Part shown: in pieces, positions 1 to 5,453 of the stretch
How the letters are laid out: each line of letters starts with the position of its first letter
How positions within the stretch are numbered: position 1 is the first letter of the stretch
Assembly (NCBI GenBank): GCA_964383325.1
Contig: CAYLGY010000107.1
Span: forward strand, 1 to 7,359
DNA: 7,359 nucleotides
DNA from: CAYLGY01 sp964383325
GTDB taxonomy: Bacteria; Pseudomonadota; Alphaproteobacteria; Rhizobiales; Rhizobiaceae
Direction: 5' to 3'
Notes under the pieces: generated by a model
The model's input: only the letters and a program-made list of their open reading frames with translations
Databases searched by the model: none
What the model was told of the DNA's origin: nothing
Program-made: the position numbers and the translations under genes

Positions 1-1214
1 AGCTCCACGCCGAGATGCTTGCCGACGGCGAACACATCCTTGTCGCCGCGGCCGCAGAGATTCATGAGGATGATCTGATCGCGGCGCATGCCCGGCGCGC
101 GCTTGATGACCTCGGCCAGCGCATGGCTGGGTTCGAGCGCCGGTATGATCCCCTCCGTCCGGGTCAGAAGCTGAAAGGCCTCCAGCGCCTCATGATCGAC
201 GATCGGGATATATTCCACACGGCCCGCTTCCTTGAGCCAGGAATGCTCGGGCCCGATGCCGGGATAGTCCAGCCCGGCGGAGATCGAATGACCCTCCTTG
301 ATCTGGCCGTCGGCGGTCTGCAGGAGATAGGTCCGGTTGCCATGCAGCACTCCGGGTTGACCGGCCGAGAGCGAGGCGCTGTGCTCGTCGCCGTCAAGTC
401 CCTTGCCGCCCGCCTCCACGCCGACGATCCGCACATCGCGATCGTCGAGGAAGGGGTGAAACAGGCCGATGGCATTGGATCCGCCCCCGACGGCAGCAAC
501 CAGCATGTCGGGCAGCCTTCCCTCGGCTTCGAGGATCTGCTGGCGGGCCTCGGTGCCGATCACGGACTGGAACTCGCGCACCATCTCCGGATAGGGATGC
601 GGCCCGGCCGCCGTGCCGATCAGGTAATAGGTGTCCTCGACATTGGTCACCCAGTCGCGCATCGCCTCGTTCATCGCATCCTTCAACGTGCCGTGGCCTG
701 AGGTGACCGGCACGACCTCGGCGCCGAGCAGCTTCATGCGGAACACATTGGGCGCTTGGCGCTCGATATCGGTCGCACCCATGTAGACCACGCAGGGCAG
801 GCCGAAACGCGCCGCCACCGTCGCCGACGCCACGCCGTGCTGACCGGCGCCCGTCTCGGCAATGATGCGCTTCTTGCCCATGCGCCGGGCGAGGAGGATC
901 TGGCCGAGGCAATTGTTGATCTTGTGGCTGCCGGTGTGATTGAGCTCGTCGCGCTTGAAATAGATCTTCGCGCCGCCGAGATGCTCGGTCAGCCTCTCTG
1001 CAAAATAGAGCGGCGAGGGCCGGCCCGTATAATGCGTATGGAAATGCGCCAGCTCAGCCTGAAAGGCCTGGTCGTTGCGGGCGAGCTTCCAGTGGCGTTC
1101 GAGATCGAGAATCAGCGGCATCAGGGTTTCGGCGACGAAACGGCCGCCAAACTTGCCGAACATGCCTTCCCGGTCCGGGCCGGAGCGGAACGTATTGGGC
1201 TCTGGAATGTCCAT
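1..1214 (-). CDS. trpB: Tryptophan synthase beta subunit (TrpB), 3' end cut by window edge
   Basis: TrpB is the cytoplasmic PLP enzyme that condenses indole with L-serine to make L-tryptophan, working in an alpha2-beta2 complex with TrpA. The frame is open from the ATG at 1214 to the left edge, giving 404 complete codons and no stop. The family is usually about 400 residues, so only a few C-terminal codons are missing. Visible hallmarks are the PLP lysine in HTGSHKINN (Lys98), the catalytic glutamate in AETGAGQHG (Glu120), and the glycine-rich phosphate loop VGGGSNAIGLF near residue 245. The N-terminal GMFGKFGGRFVAETLMP is also typical. The start lies one base after the trpF stop, and an AGGGA-like ribosome site falls in the last trpF codons, so the two genes are probably translationally coupled. 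trpA usually follows trpB in this group, but that lies outside the window. The assignment is firm. Confidence 0.97.
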   Translation of the reverse strand, partial: MDIPEPNTFRSGPDREGMFGKFGGRFVAETLMPLILDLERHWKLARNDQAFQAELAHFHTHYTGRPSPLYFAERLTEHLGGAKIYFKRDELNHTGSHKINNCLGQILLARRMGKKRIIAETGAGQHGVASATVAARFGLPCVVYMGATDIERQAPNVFRMKLLGAEVVPVTSGHGTLKDAMNEAMRDWVTNVEDTYYLIGTAAGPHPYPEMVREFQSVIGTEARQQILEAEGRLPDMLVAAVGGGSNAIGLFHPFLDDRDVRIVGVEAGGKGLDGDEHSASLSAGQPGVLHGNRTYLLQTADGQIKEGHSISAGLDYPGIGPEHSWLKEAGRVEYIPIVDHEALEAFQLLTRTEGIIPALEPSHALAEVIKRAPGMRRDQIILMNLCGRGDKDVFAVGKHLGVE

Positions 1215-1215
1215 C

Positions 1216-1893
1216 CTATCCCTTCCCTGTCGCCTGCTGGCACCGCGCGCCAGTGGCCGCCGCCAGTGCGGCAAAGAACTCGGAGATCCGCTGCAGGCTC
1301 TTCTCTCCCGGCGCGCTTTCCACCCCAGAGGAGATGTCGATCCCTCCAGGCGTTGCAATGGAAAGCGCAGCGGCGATATTGCCCGCGTGCAAACCACCCG
1401 AAAGCATGTAATCCATGCCGGGGTCAAGGTCGCCGAGCAGATTCCAGTCGAAGGCCTCGCCTCGCCCGCCCGGCAGGGCCGCGCCCTTCGGCGCCTTGGC
1501 ATCGAAAAGCAGCCGGTCGGCAATGCCGAGATAGTCATCGACGGCATCGAGGTCGGCCCGGTCCCGGACCGGCAGCGCCTTCATGACCGGAATGGCGTGG
1601 CGCTTGCGGATCTCCTCAACGCGCCCGGGCGTCTCGCTGCCATGCAGCTGCAACATGTCCGGCTGGACCTTGCGCATGATCCCGTCGAGCAGCGAATCGG
1701 ACGGATCGACCACCACCGCCACGACCTTCGCCCTGCCGGAGGCGATGCGCCGCAGCTCCGCGGCCGCCGCGATCGACAGATTGCGCGGGCTGGCAGGAAA
1801 GAAGACCAGGCCGACATGGGTCGCCCCGCCTGCCAGCGCAGCTTCCATGGCGGCAACGTTCTTCAACCCGCAGATCTTCACATCCGGTTTCAT
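1216..1893 (-). CDS. trpF: Phosphoribosylanthranilate isomerase (TrpF)
   Basis: TrpF catalyses the Amadori rearrangement of N-(5'-phosphoribosyl)anthranilate to CdRP, the third step of tryptophan synthesis, in the cytoplasm. The 225-residue product is a (beta/alpha)8 barrel protein. It starts with the family signature VKICGLK, with the general-base cysteine at Cys8. It continues with VGLVFFPASPRN (Arg37), LQLHG, and LLFDAK with the general-acid Asp131. It ends with the phosphate-binding loops LSGGL (165-169) and GIDISSGVES (184-193). The family is usually 205-220 residues, so the tail after about 212 is a short, unremarkable extension. The ATG at 1893 is chosen because KICG normally lies within the first ten residues. 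No clear Shine-Dalgarno sequence precedes it; instead a six-codon ORF with a good AGGAG ends in an ATGA overlap with this start. The trpB start follows the TAG stop after one base. Confidence 0.96.
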   Translation of the reverse strand: MKPDVKICGLKNVAAMEAALAGGATHVGLVFFPASPRNLSIAAAAELRRIASGRAKVVAVVVDPSDSLLDGIMRKVQPDMLQLHGSETPGRVEEIRKRHAIPVMKALPVRDRADLDAVDDYLGIADRLLFDAKAPKGAALPGGRGEAFDWNLLGDLDPGMDYMLSGGLHAGNIAAALSIATPGGIDISSGVESAPGEKSLQRISEFFAALAAATGARCQQATGKG

Positions 1894-1910
1894 GAGCGTG
1901 CAAGTGCCAT
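1890..1910 (-). other. Putative six-codon leader ORF overlapping the trpF start
   Basis: On the minus strand an ATG at 1910 opens a frame reading MALARS and then TGA. The TGA shares bases with the trpF start as ATGA. AGGAG (plus-strand CTCCT at 1920-1924) sits nine bases upstream of this ATG, whereas trpF itself has no clear ribosome site. The layout would suit reinitiation or translational coupling. It contains no Trp codons, so it is not a classical trp attenuator peptide. Chance occurrence is possible: any gene beginning ATGA supplies the overlapping stop. Confidence 0.3.
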
Positions 1911-2068
1911 GGATTGCGGCTCCTGTCGAGACTTGTCATGAGCCGCAGCAGGGGCAGCCTGCGCGATGCCGGGCGCGGACCGCTTGCGCGAACGCGGCCG
2001 TTTCGATAATTGCAGCGCCAGGGCGAAGCAGCATCCCGCCCGCGAGGATGCCCAACCGGGAATTGCAG
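1894..2068. promoter_or_regulatory. Divergent intergenic region between trpF and the maoC-like gene
   Basis: These 175 bases must hold the promoters for both the trpF-trpB transcript (leftward) and the MaoC-like gene (rightward), unless either is read from further away. The only AT-rich patch is TTTCGATAATTG at 2001-2012, a possible -10 region. On the plus strand CTTGCG (1983-1988) lies 17 bases before ATAATT (2006-2011), a weak sigma70-like match. I see no convincing promoter for trpF, and no attenuator with tandem Trp codons. Confidence 0.35.
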
Positions 2069-2578
2069 ATGAGCACAGAAACCGGCCTGCCGCCAATCCA
2101 GCTCCATGAACTCAGCCAGGCCGTGGGCAAGGAGGTGGGGCTCTCGGACTGGATCGTCGTGTCGCAGGAGATGATCGATCGCTTCGCCGATGTCACGCGC
2201 GATCACAACTTCATCCATACCGATCCGGAGGCAGCGGCGGCAACGCAGTTCGGCGGTACGATCGCACATGGCTTCCTGACGCTCTCCCTCCTGTCCACCC
2301 TTGCCTATGATGCCCTGCCGCCGCTGGCGGGCCGGAAGATGGGCATCAATCAGGGATTCGACCAATTGCGCTTTGCGGCACCGGTCCGCGCCGGCGCCAG
2401 GATCCGCGCCCGTTTCGTGTTGCAGGAGGCGCGCATCCGGCCTTCGGGAATCGTGCAGATCGCGCATGATGTCACAATGGAAATCGAAGGCTCCGCCAAG
2501 CCCGCCTTCACGGCCCGGTGGCTGACCCTTGCAATCGTGGACGCCGAAGACGTCGCAAGGCTCGCGGAGAGCAGATAG
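2069..2578 (+). CDS. MaoC-family (R)-specific enoyl-CoA hydratase-like protein
   Basis: This 169-residue single hotdog-domain protein belongs to the MaoC / (R)-hydratase family, which hydrates trans-2-enoyl-CoA to (R)-3-hydroxyacyl-CoA; some members (NodN-like) have unknown substrates. The hydratase-2 motif is seen as FADVTRDHNFIHTD, with the catalytic pair Asp45 and His50 in the correct D-x4-H spacing. It is followed by PEAAAATQFGGTIAHGFLTLSLL (residues 53-75), typical of the family. Residue 44 is Arg where many members have Gly before the catalytic Asp. The domain is full length. The ATG at 2069 is preferred: GGGA lies 8 bases upstream. An in-frame ATG at 2048 has its GAGG directly abutting it, which is too close. 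It diverges from trpF and stands alone on its strand, so the context gives no substrate. A role in fatty acid, PHA or acyl-CoA metabolism is inference. Confidence 0.9.
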   Translation: MSTETGLPPIQLHELSQAVGKEVGLSDWIVVSQEMIDRFADVTRDHNFIHTDPEAAAATQFGGTIAHGFLTLSLLSTLAYDALPPLAGRKMGINQGFDQLRFAAPVRAGARIRARFVLQEARIRPSGIVQIAHDVTMEIEGSAKPAFTARWLTLAIVDAEDVARLAESR

Positions 2579-2595
2579 GCGCAAGATCGTCTGCT
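2570..2595 (+). terminator. Possible hairpin at the 3' end of the maoC-like gene
   Basis: AGCAGA (2570-2575) and TCTGCT (2590-2595) are perfect inverted repeats with a 14-base spacer, spanning the stop codon. No T-run follows, so a Rho-independent terminator is not supported. It is recorded only as a possible 3' structure. Confidence 0.2.
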
Positions 2596-2663
2596 GATGG
2601 TCCACGCGCCGTTCCGGATACGCCGACGCCAACCGCCCTTTCAGGCTGATGCTCAATGGCGCT

Positions 2664-2708
2664 GGCGCTGACAAAATTGGCGCTCACCAAGTTGGCGCGG
2701 ACCAAGTA
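2664..2708. repeat. Three tandem imperfect 15-bp units
   Basis: Three consecutive units are GGCGCTGACAAAATT (2664-2678), GGCGCTCACCAAGTT (2679-2693) and GGCGCGGACCAAGTA (2694-2708). Each adjacent pair matches at 12 of 15 positions. The repeat lies in the non-coding gap between the convergent maoC-like and tetR genes. Because 15 is a multiple of three, it reads as five-residue repeats in every frame, for example LTKLA on the plus strand. On the minus strand it reads VRANLVSANFVSASA, which resembles a pentapeptide-repeat stretch but sits in no convincing gene. Confidence 0.7.
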
Positions 2709-2814
2709 CCTGCTTGCGCACCCGATCGTGTGCCGGTCGGCTAATCACGGACAAATAGTTCCGCGTCCTGTGCAGTCTGGCGATCGAGGCGGAAGCAGGT
2801 CTGCCGCGCAATCG

Positions 2815-3516
2815 CTAATCGAGCAGGGACATTGTCCGGTCGATGGTGGAGGCAGCCGCCTTCATCAGGTCACGGGGTTCCCGATAGAGCAGCCAGGTCA
2901 CGATGATATGGTTGAGACTGCCAATCAGGATCGCGCCGCTCTCATGGCGGTCCGGGCCGACAGGCCATTCGCCGTTCAACTCGCCGAGGCGAATCAGGCT
3001 GACCACCAGGCGCATGTAATCGTCCATGACATGCCGGACAGGGCTTTCATGTACCAGAACGCTGGGCCAGATCTCCAGATACAGCGTACGCGCCCATTCC
3101 GGATTGCGCCGCGCGTAGTCCGCACTCTGCCAGAGCAGCATTCGCAGGCGCTCCTTTGCCGTATGCCGCGCTTCGACCGAATTCGCAAAGTCCTCGAAAA
3201 GCTTCGCGAGCTGCCCGACAGGGACCGCATAGGCGAGGTCTTCCTTGCTGGGAAAATATTCATACAGCGAGGACACCGGCATGCCGGCTTCGGCGGCGAT
3301 GTCGCCGATCCGGGAGCGGGAGATCCCGTCCCGCGCGAAGACCCGCAAGGCCGCGCGCAGGATCTCCTGCTCGCGCCGTTTGCTCCGGTCCTGCTTGCGG
3401 CGCCCCGACCCTCCGTTCCATCGCGTCACCAGACGCTGCAGGAACTCGCTCCATTCCGCCTCGGCGGCCTTGTCCACATTTGTCTCGGATGTCTTCTTCA
3501 GCATGATTTCCAGCAT
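2815..3516 (-). CDS. TetR/AcrR-family transcriptional regulator with N-terminal extension
   Basis: This is a 233-residue DNA-binding repressor of the TetR type. Its helix-turn-helix is clear at residues 51-95: ILRAALRVFARDG, then IGDIAAEAGMPVSSLYEYFPSKEDL. The rest (about 100-233) is an alpha-helical ligand-binding and dimerisation domain that names no ligand. The HTH normally starts within about 10-20 residues of the N-terminus; here about 45 charged residues come first, including a basic stretch GRRKQDRSKRR (38-48). Starts at 3516 (ATG) or 3504 (ATG, preceded by TGGAAA) are both possible. Neither removes the extension, and no better internal start is seen. The gene diverges from an EmrE-type transporter gene across an AT-rich spacer with inverted repeats, so repression of itself and the transporter is a reasonable inference. 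The family call is firm; the target is not shown. Confidence 0.93.
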   Translation of the reverse strand: MLEIMLKKTSETNVDKAAEAEWSEFLQRLVTRWNGGSGRRKQDRSKRREQEILRAALRVFARDGISRSRIGDIAAEAGMPVSSLYEYFPSKEDLAYAVPVGQLAKLFEDFANSVEARHTAKERLRMLLWQSADYARRNPEWARTLYLEIWPSVLVHESPVRHVMDDYMRLVVSLIRLGELNGEWPVGPDRHESGAILIGSLNHIIVTWLLYREPRDLMKAAASTIDRTMSLLD

Positions 3517-3582
3517 CGACCCATCTTTATCTGACTGGCTCGCAACTCGTGGAGGACGCCGTCGATATTCACATGAATCGTC

Positions 3583-3609
3583 TTACCGAGATACTTGAGA
3601 AGTCGGTAA
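3583..3609. promoter_or_regulatory. 27-bp inverted repeat, candidate TetR operator
   Basis: TTACCGA (3583-3589) and TCGGTAA (3603-3609) are perfect 7-bp inverted arms around a 13-base spacer. The spacer also contains most of a nested ACTT-gag-AAGT repeat (3593-3603), whose last T is shared with the right arm. The centre is about 80 bp upstream of the tetR start. Its size and symmetry suit a TetR-family dimer site. Its use by this regulator is inference. Confidence 0.4.
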
Positions 3610-3641
3610 AGTAAGATCACCCTAAAATATAAGTGTCCCAC

Positions 3642-3662
3642 TACATGGTGTATCGACATGTA
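3642..3662. promoter_or_regulatory. Second inverted repeat TACATG-N9-CATGTA
   Basis: TACATG (3642-3647) and CATGTA (3657-3662) are perfect 6-bp inverted arms with a 9-base spacer, 21 bp overall. It lies beside the 27-bp inverted repeat in the tetR-transporter spacer and could be an operator or promoter-associated element. The six-base arms are short enough for chance in AT-rich DNA. Confidence 0.3.
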
Positions 3663-3802
3663 TCCATCTCGAGTGAAGAGTGTGCATTTCATTTTTCACA
3701 TGTCAAAACCCAGTGCAAGCGAATATTGCATCAATTTCGTCAGCGAAGCCTGAGAGTAACGCTCGTGTCACGCCAATAGATGTCAACCGCACTTCGCGGG
3801 TT

Positions 3803-3828
3803 GCTCGACCTGAACGGAGTCGAAGGGG
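3803..3828. repeat. REP-like dispersed repeat candidate
   Basis: The minus strand reads CCTTCGACTCCGTTCAGG, followed by TCGAGC. This resembles the TTCGACT-CGCTCAGG family of short intergenic repeats seen in many copies in various bacterial genomes, including sphingomonads. Translated, it gives the familiar artefact RPERSRRG. It has TCGAC/GTCGA arms (3805-3809 and 3819-3823) with a nine-base loop. Only one copy is in the window, so the call rests on recognising the motif. Confidence 0.45.
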
Positions 3829-3931
3829 ATGCCGGGCCTGGCGGGGCAAACGGGGCAGAGCTTCCGTTCCGGCCGCAGATGCAATAGCACGGGGCCTGAC
3901 TGTCTTATTTGCGGGTCGACATGCGGACCCC

Positions 3932-3937
3932 GGGGAG
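3932..3937 (+). promoter_or_regulatory. Ribosome binding site of the SMR transporter gene
   Basis: GGGGAG lies six bases before the ATG at 3944. It decides the start against the longer in-frame extension reaching back to 3680, which would pass through the repeat-derived RPERSRRG stretch and give a protein far longer than any SMR member. Confidence 0.7.
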
Positions 3938-3943
3938 CCATCG

Positions 3944-4288
3944 ATGCGGCCTGCACTCTATAATTTTGCCATACTCGCCATAGCCGTCCTGCTGGAAGTG
4001 ATCGGCACGACCTTCCTGCAGCGGTCGGAGCAATTCACGCGGCTGTTCCCGACGGCGATGATGGCGGTCTGCTATGCCGGCGCGTTCTATTTCCTGTCCC
4101 TGACGTTGAGGATCATGCCGATCGGCGTTGCCTATGCGATCTGGAGCGGCCTCGGCATTGTCCTGATCTCGGCGATCGGACTGGTCTTCCTCGGGCAGCG
4201 GCTAGACCTGCCGGCGCTGCTCGGCATCGGCCTCATCATTGCCGGGGTGCTGGTCGTGAACCTGTTCTCGCAGACCATCCAGCACTAG
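3944..4288 (+). CDS. Small multidrug resistance (EmrE-type) efflux transporter
   Basis: This 114-residue inner-membrane protein belongs to the SMR family, which exports cationic hydrophobic compounds such as quaternary ammoniums in exchange for protons, as an antiparallel dimer. Four membrane helices fit residues about 5-25, 34-55, 58-81 and 87-108. The membrane glutamate that couples protons and drug is in LLEVIGTTF (Glu18, equivalent to EmrE Glu14). Tyr44, Tyr64 and Trp67 match EmrE Tyr40, Tyr60 and Trp63, and AYAIWSGLGIVLIS and GQRLDLPALLGIGLIIAGVLVVNL are near-identical to EmrE. This favours the EmrE/Qac subtype over the guanidinium (Gdx/SugE) subtype. The length matches the family (about 105-115). 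The gene is monocistronic, diverges from tetR, and converges on the YbhN-like gene with 11 bp between stops. Control by the neighbouring TetR protein is inferred. Confidence 0.95.
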   Translation: MRPALYNFAILAIAVLLEVIGTTFLQRSEQFTRLFPTAMMAVCYAGAFYFLSLTLRIMPIGVAYAIWSGLGIVLISAIGLVFLGQRLDLPALLGIGLIIAGVLVVNLFSQTIQH

Positions 4289-4300
4289 CCGCTGAAGGCT
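4287..4300. terminator. Weak convergent hairpin between SMR and ybhN-like genes
   Basis: AGCC (4287-4290) and GGCT (4297-4300) form a four-pair stem with a six-base loop, exactly across the 11-bp gap between the two convergent stop codons. It has no flanking T-run and is too short to be a confident terminator. It is the only candidate seen, so the transcripts probably overlap at their 3' ends. Confidence 0.2.
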
Positions 4301-5238
4301 CAAGCCGAATCGTCCGAGCGCAGGAGCTGGGAGCGCTCGAAGCCGAGCACGATGAACAGGGCGATGGCGAGCGGGATCAGCAGATAGAGCAGGCGGAAGA
4401 CGAGGAGGGCGGCAAGGACATCTTCGGGAGCGAGGTCCGGCAGGCCGAGGATGAACGCCAGCTCGAACACGCCAAGCCCTCCCGGCGCATGCGACAGCAG
4501 GGCGGCGGAGAAGGAGAACAGGAAGATCCCGAGCACGACGACGAAACCGGGATTGCCGGCCGCCGGCAGGCAGAAATAGATGATCGCCGCCGCGCCGAGA
4601 AGCTCCAGCGGTCCGATGACCAATTGCCGCGCGACAATCCCGGGCCGCGGATATTCGATACGGATGCGGCCAAGCCGCAAGGCAGGCAGCCGGGCAATGC
4701 TGCCCAGCACATACAGACCGACGAGGCCCAGCAGCGCGATGCCGAATGCGGTGGAGACATGGATCGGCAGCACGTCGCCGAATCGCTCGCCGAGCTCCGG
4801 CTCGATCAGCAGCACGATGCCGGCGAGCAGGATCGTGCCCAGGGCGAAGGTGAACGAACACAGGGCGACGAGAATGCCGATCTCGGCCGCGGTCAGGCCC
4901 TGTGAGGAATAGGCCCGGTAGCGCACCACCGTGCCGGAGATCACGGATGCGCCGATATTGTGCGACAGGGCATAGGTAGTGAAGGAGCAGAGGGTGACGA
5001 AGGTCCAGCTGACCTTGCGCCGCAAATGCAGCAGCGCGATGTGATCATACCCCGCCAGCGCCATGTAGGCGAGCAGCGTGGCCGCTACCGACAGCAGCCA
5101 GTTGACCGGGGTGATCGCCGCGAGGCTTTCCCACAGATCCTCCAGCGACATGTTGCGCAGTTCGCCATAGAGGAGCCACGCCGAGAATCCTGCCGCCGCC
5201 AGACCAAGGACCGGCCATAGGTACCGTTTGAACTTCAT
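4300..5238 (-). CDS. YbhN/UPF0104-family membrane protein (lysylphosphatidylglycerol synthase TM-region-like)
   Basis: This 312-residue polytopic inner-membrane protein belongs to the LPG_synthase_TM / UPF0104 (YbhN) family. That domain is homologous to the flippase half of MprF; stand-alone members have been linked to lipid or hopanoid movement, but most are uncharacterised. Roughly eight hydrophobic helices are visible, for example at residues 7-25, 46-64, 118-146, 160-180, 204-224, 231-251 and 274-299. Two family motifs stand out: NIGASVISGTVVRYRAY (94-110) and HAPGGLGVFE (250-259). No C-terminal aminoacyl-transferase domain is present, so it is not a full MprF. The ATG at 5238 is preferred over the in-frame start at 5310. 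It follows AGGCAG, gives a normal N-terminus just before the first helix, and fits the promoter at 5314-5341. It is not obviously co-transcribed with the IalB-like gene. Substrate unknown. Confidence 0.88.
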   Translation of the reverse strand: MKFKRYLWPVLGLAAAGFSAWLLYGELRNMSLEDLWESLAAITPVNWLLSVAATLLAYMALAGYDHIALLHLRRKVSWTFVTLCSFTTYALSHNIGASVISGTVVRYRAYSSQGLTAAEIGILVALCSFTFALGTILLAGIVLLIEPELGERFGDVLPIHVSTAFGIALLGLVGLYVLGSIARLPALRLGRIRIEYPRPGIVARQLVIGPLELLGAAAIIYFCLPAAGNPGFVVVLGIFLFSFSAALLSHAPGGLGVFELAFILGLPDLAPEDVLAALLVFRLLYLLIPLAIALFIVLGFERSQLLRSDDSA

Positions 5239-5299
5239 GTACTGCCTAGCCGGTCCGCATCCGGCCCGACGCCCGGCTGCGATACGATGCACCTGATTG

Positions 5300-5315
5300 A
5301 CGATTTGCACCTCAA
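5300..5315. repeat. Direct repeat copy 1 at the ybhN promoter
   Basis: ACGATTTGCACCTCAA matches ACGATTTGCAGGTCAA at 5372-5387 in 14 of 16 positions; the only difference is CC versus GG. The copies are in the same orientation, 72 bp apart. This copy overlaps the predicted transcription start and the edge of the -10 box, a typical place for a repressor site. Confidence 0.5.
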
Positions 5316-5341
5316 AATATGCTTCTGGCCCGTCTTATCAA
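5314..5341 (-). promoter_or_regulatory. Sigma70-like promoter for the ybhN-like gene
   Basis: On the minus strand TTGATA (5336-5341, 5 of 6 to the -35 consensus) is followed after 16 bases by TATTTT (5314-5319, 4 of 6 to the -10 consensus). Transcription would begin near 5307, giving an untranslated leader of about 70 bases before the ATG at 5238. It is the best promoter match in the window. One copy of the 16-bp direct repeat overlaps its -10/+1 region. Confidence 0.5.
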
Positions 5342-5371
5342 GTGAATAGATCAGCATTCTTCGCGGAATGA

Positions 5372-5387
5372 ACGATTTGCAGGTCAA
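5372..5387. repeat. Direct repeat copy 2 upstream of the ybhN promoter
   Basis: This second copy, ACGATTTGCAGGTCAA, lies 30 bp upstream of the -35 box (relative to leftward transcription). Together with the copy at 5300-5315 it brackets the promoter. The pair may be operator sites for an unknown regulator. Confidence 0.5.
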
Positions 5388-5399
5388 GCCTGCCTGACT

Positions 5400-5444
5400 C
5401 CCCGTCGGGCCGGGGGCATTGCCGTTGGCGTCCGCGCTTTGCGG
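5400..5444 (-). terminator. GC-rich hairpins downstream of the IalB-like gene
   Basis: Two short stems follow the stop codon at 5454 on the minus strand. CCGC/GCGG (5432-5435 with 5441-5444) has a five-base loop. CCCCG/CGGGG (5400-5404 with 5411-5415) has a six-base loop. Neither is followed by a T-run. They could slow polymerase or mark a Rho-dependent end, but are not convincing intrinsic terminators. Confidence 0.25.
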
Positions 5445-5453
5445 TCCGCGAAT

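Larger units (their letters stand above)
3517..3943. other. 427-bp AT-rich intergenic region between tetR and the SMR gene
   Basis: No convincing gene is seen here. Bases 3581-3760 contain 74 G or C in 180 (41%), clearly below the GC-rich coding regions around them. The segment holds two inverted repeats near the tetR end (3583-3609 and 3642-3662) and a short palindrome TTCACATGAA at 3568-3577. It also holds a possible dispersed repeat at 3803-3828 and the transporter ribosome site at 3932-3937. ACATG recurs four times between about 3571 and 3702. No clean sigma70 promoter pair could be placed on either strand. I looked for guanidine riboswitch architecture because such elements often precede SMR genes. 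ACGG occurs twice, but not as the closed tetraloop of paired stems that guanidine-II needs. Confidence 0.6.

Noticed and set aside
15..1586. Long plus-strand frames opposite trpB and trpF
   Set aside because: They are antisense shadows of firmly identified minus-strand genes in GC-rich DNA and show no recognisable domains.
1936..2034. 32-codon minus-strand ORF upstream of trpF ending in a Cys-rich tail (GCPCCGS), as a leader peptide
   Set aside because: It has no tandem Trp codons, no convincing ribosome site and no attenuator hairpin. It lies in a high-GC region where open frames are common.
1890..2096. 68-codon minus-strand ORF as a lapA-like gene before trpF
   Set aside because: It overlaps the MaoC coding start and its sequence has no membrane-helix pair or LapA features. 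Only its last six codons, with a good ribosome site, were kept as a possible leader.
2508..2705. Minus-strand pentapeptide-repeat-like gene (VRANLVSANFVSAS start)
   Set aside because: The repeat covers only about three units. The rest of the frame is antisense to the MaoC gene and has no repeat pattern.
3498..3692. 64-codon minus-strand ORF across the AT-rich spacer
   Set aside because: It overlaps the 5' end of tetR and runs through both inverted repeats. It has no recognisable domain.
3805..3860. Guanidine riboswitch upstream of the SMR gene
   Set aside because: ACGG occurs twice (3814-3817 and about 3850), but neither is a tetraloop closed by paired stems as guanidine-II requires. The protein is EmrE-type rather than Gdx-type.
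3680..3943. N-terminal extension of the SMR transporter
   Set aside because: The in-frame extension contains the repeat-derived RPERSRRG stretch. The family is only about 110 residues, and a good ribosome site precedes 3944.
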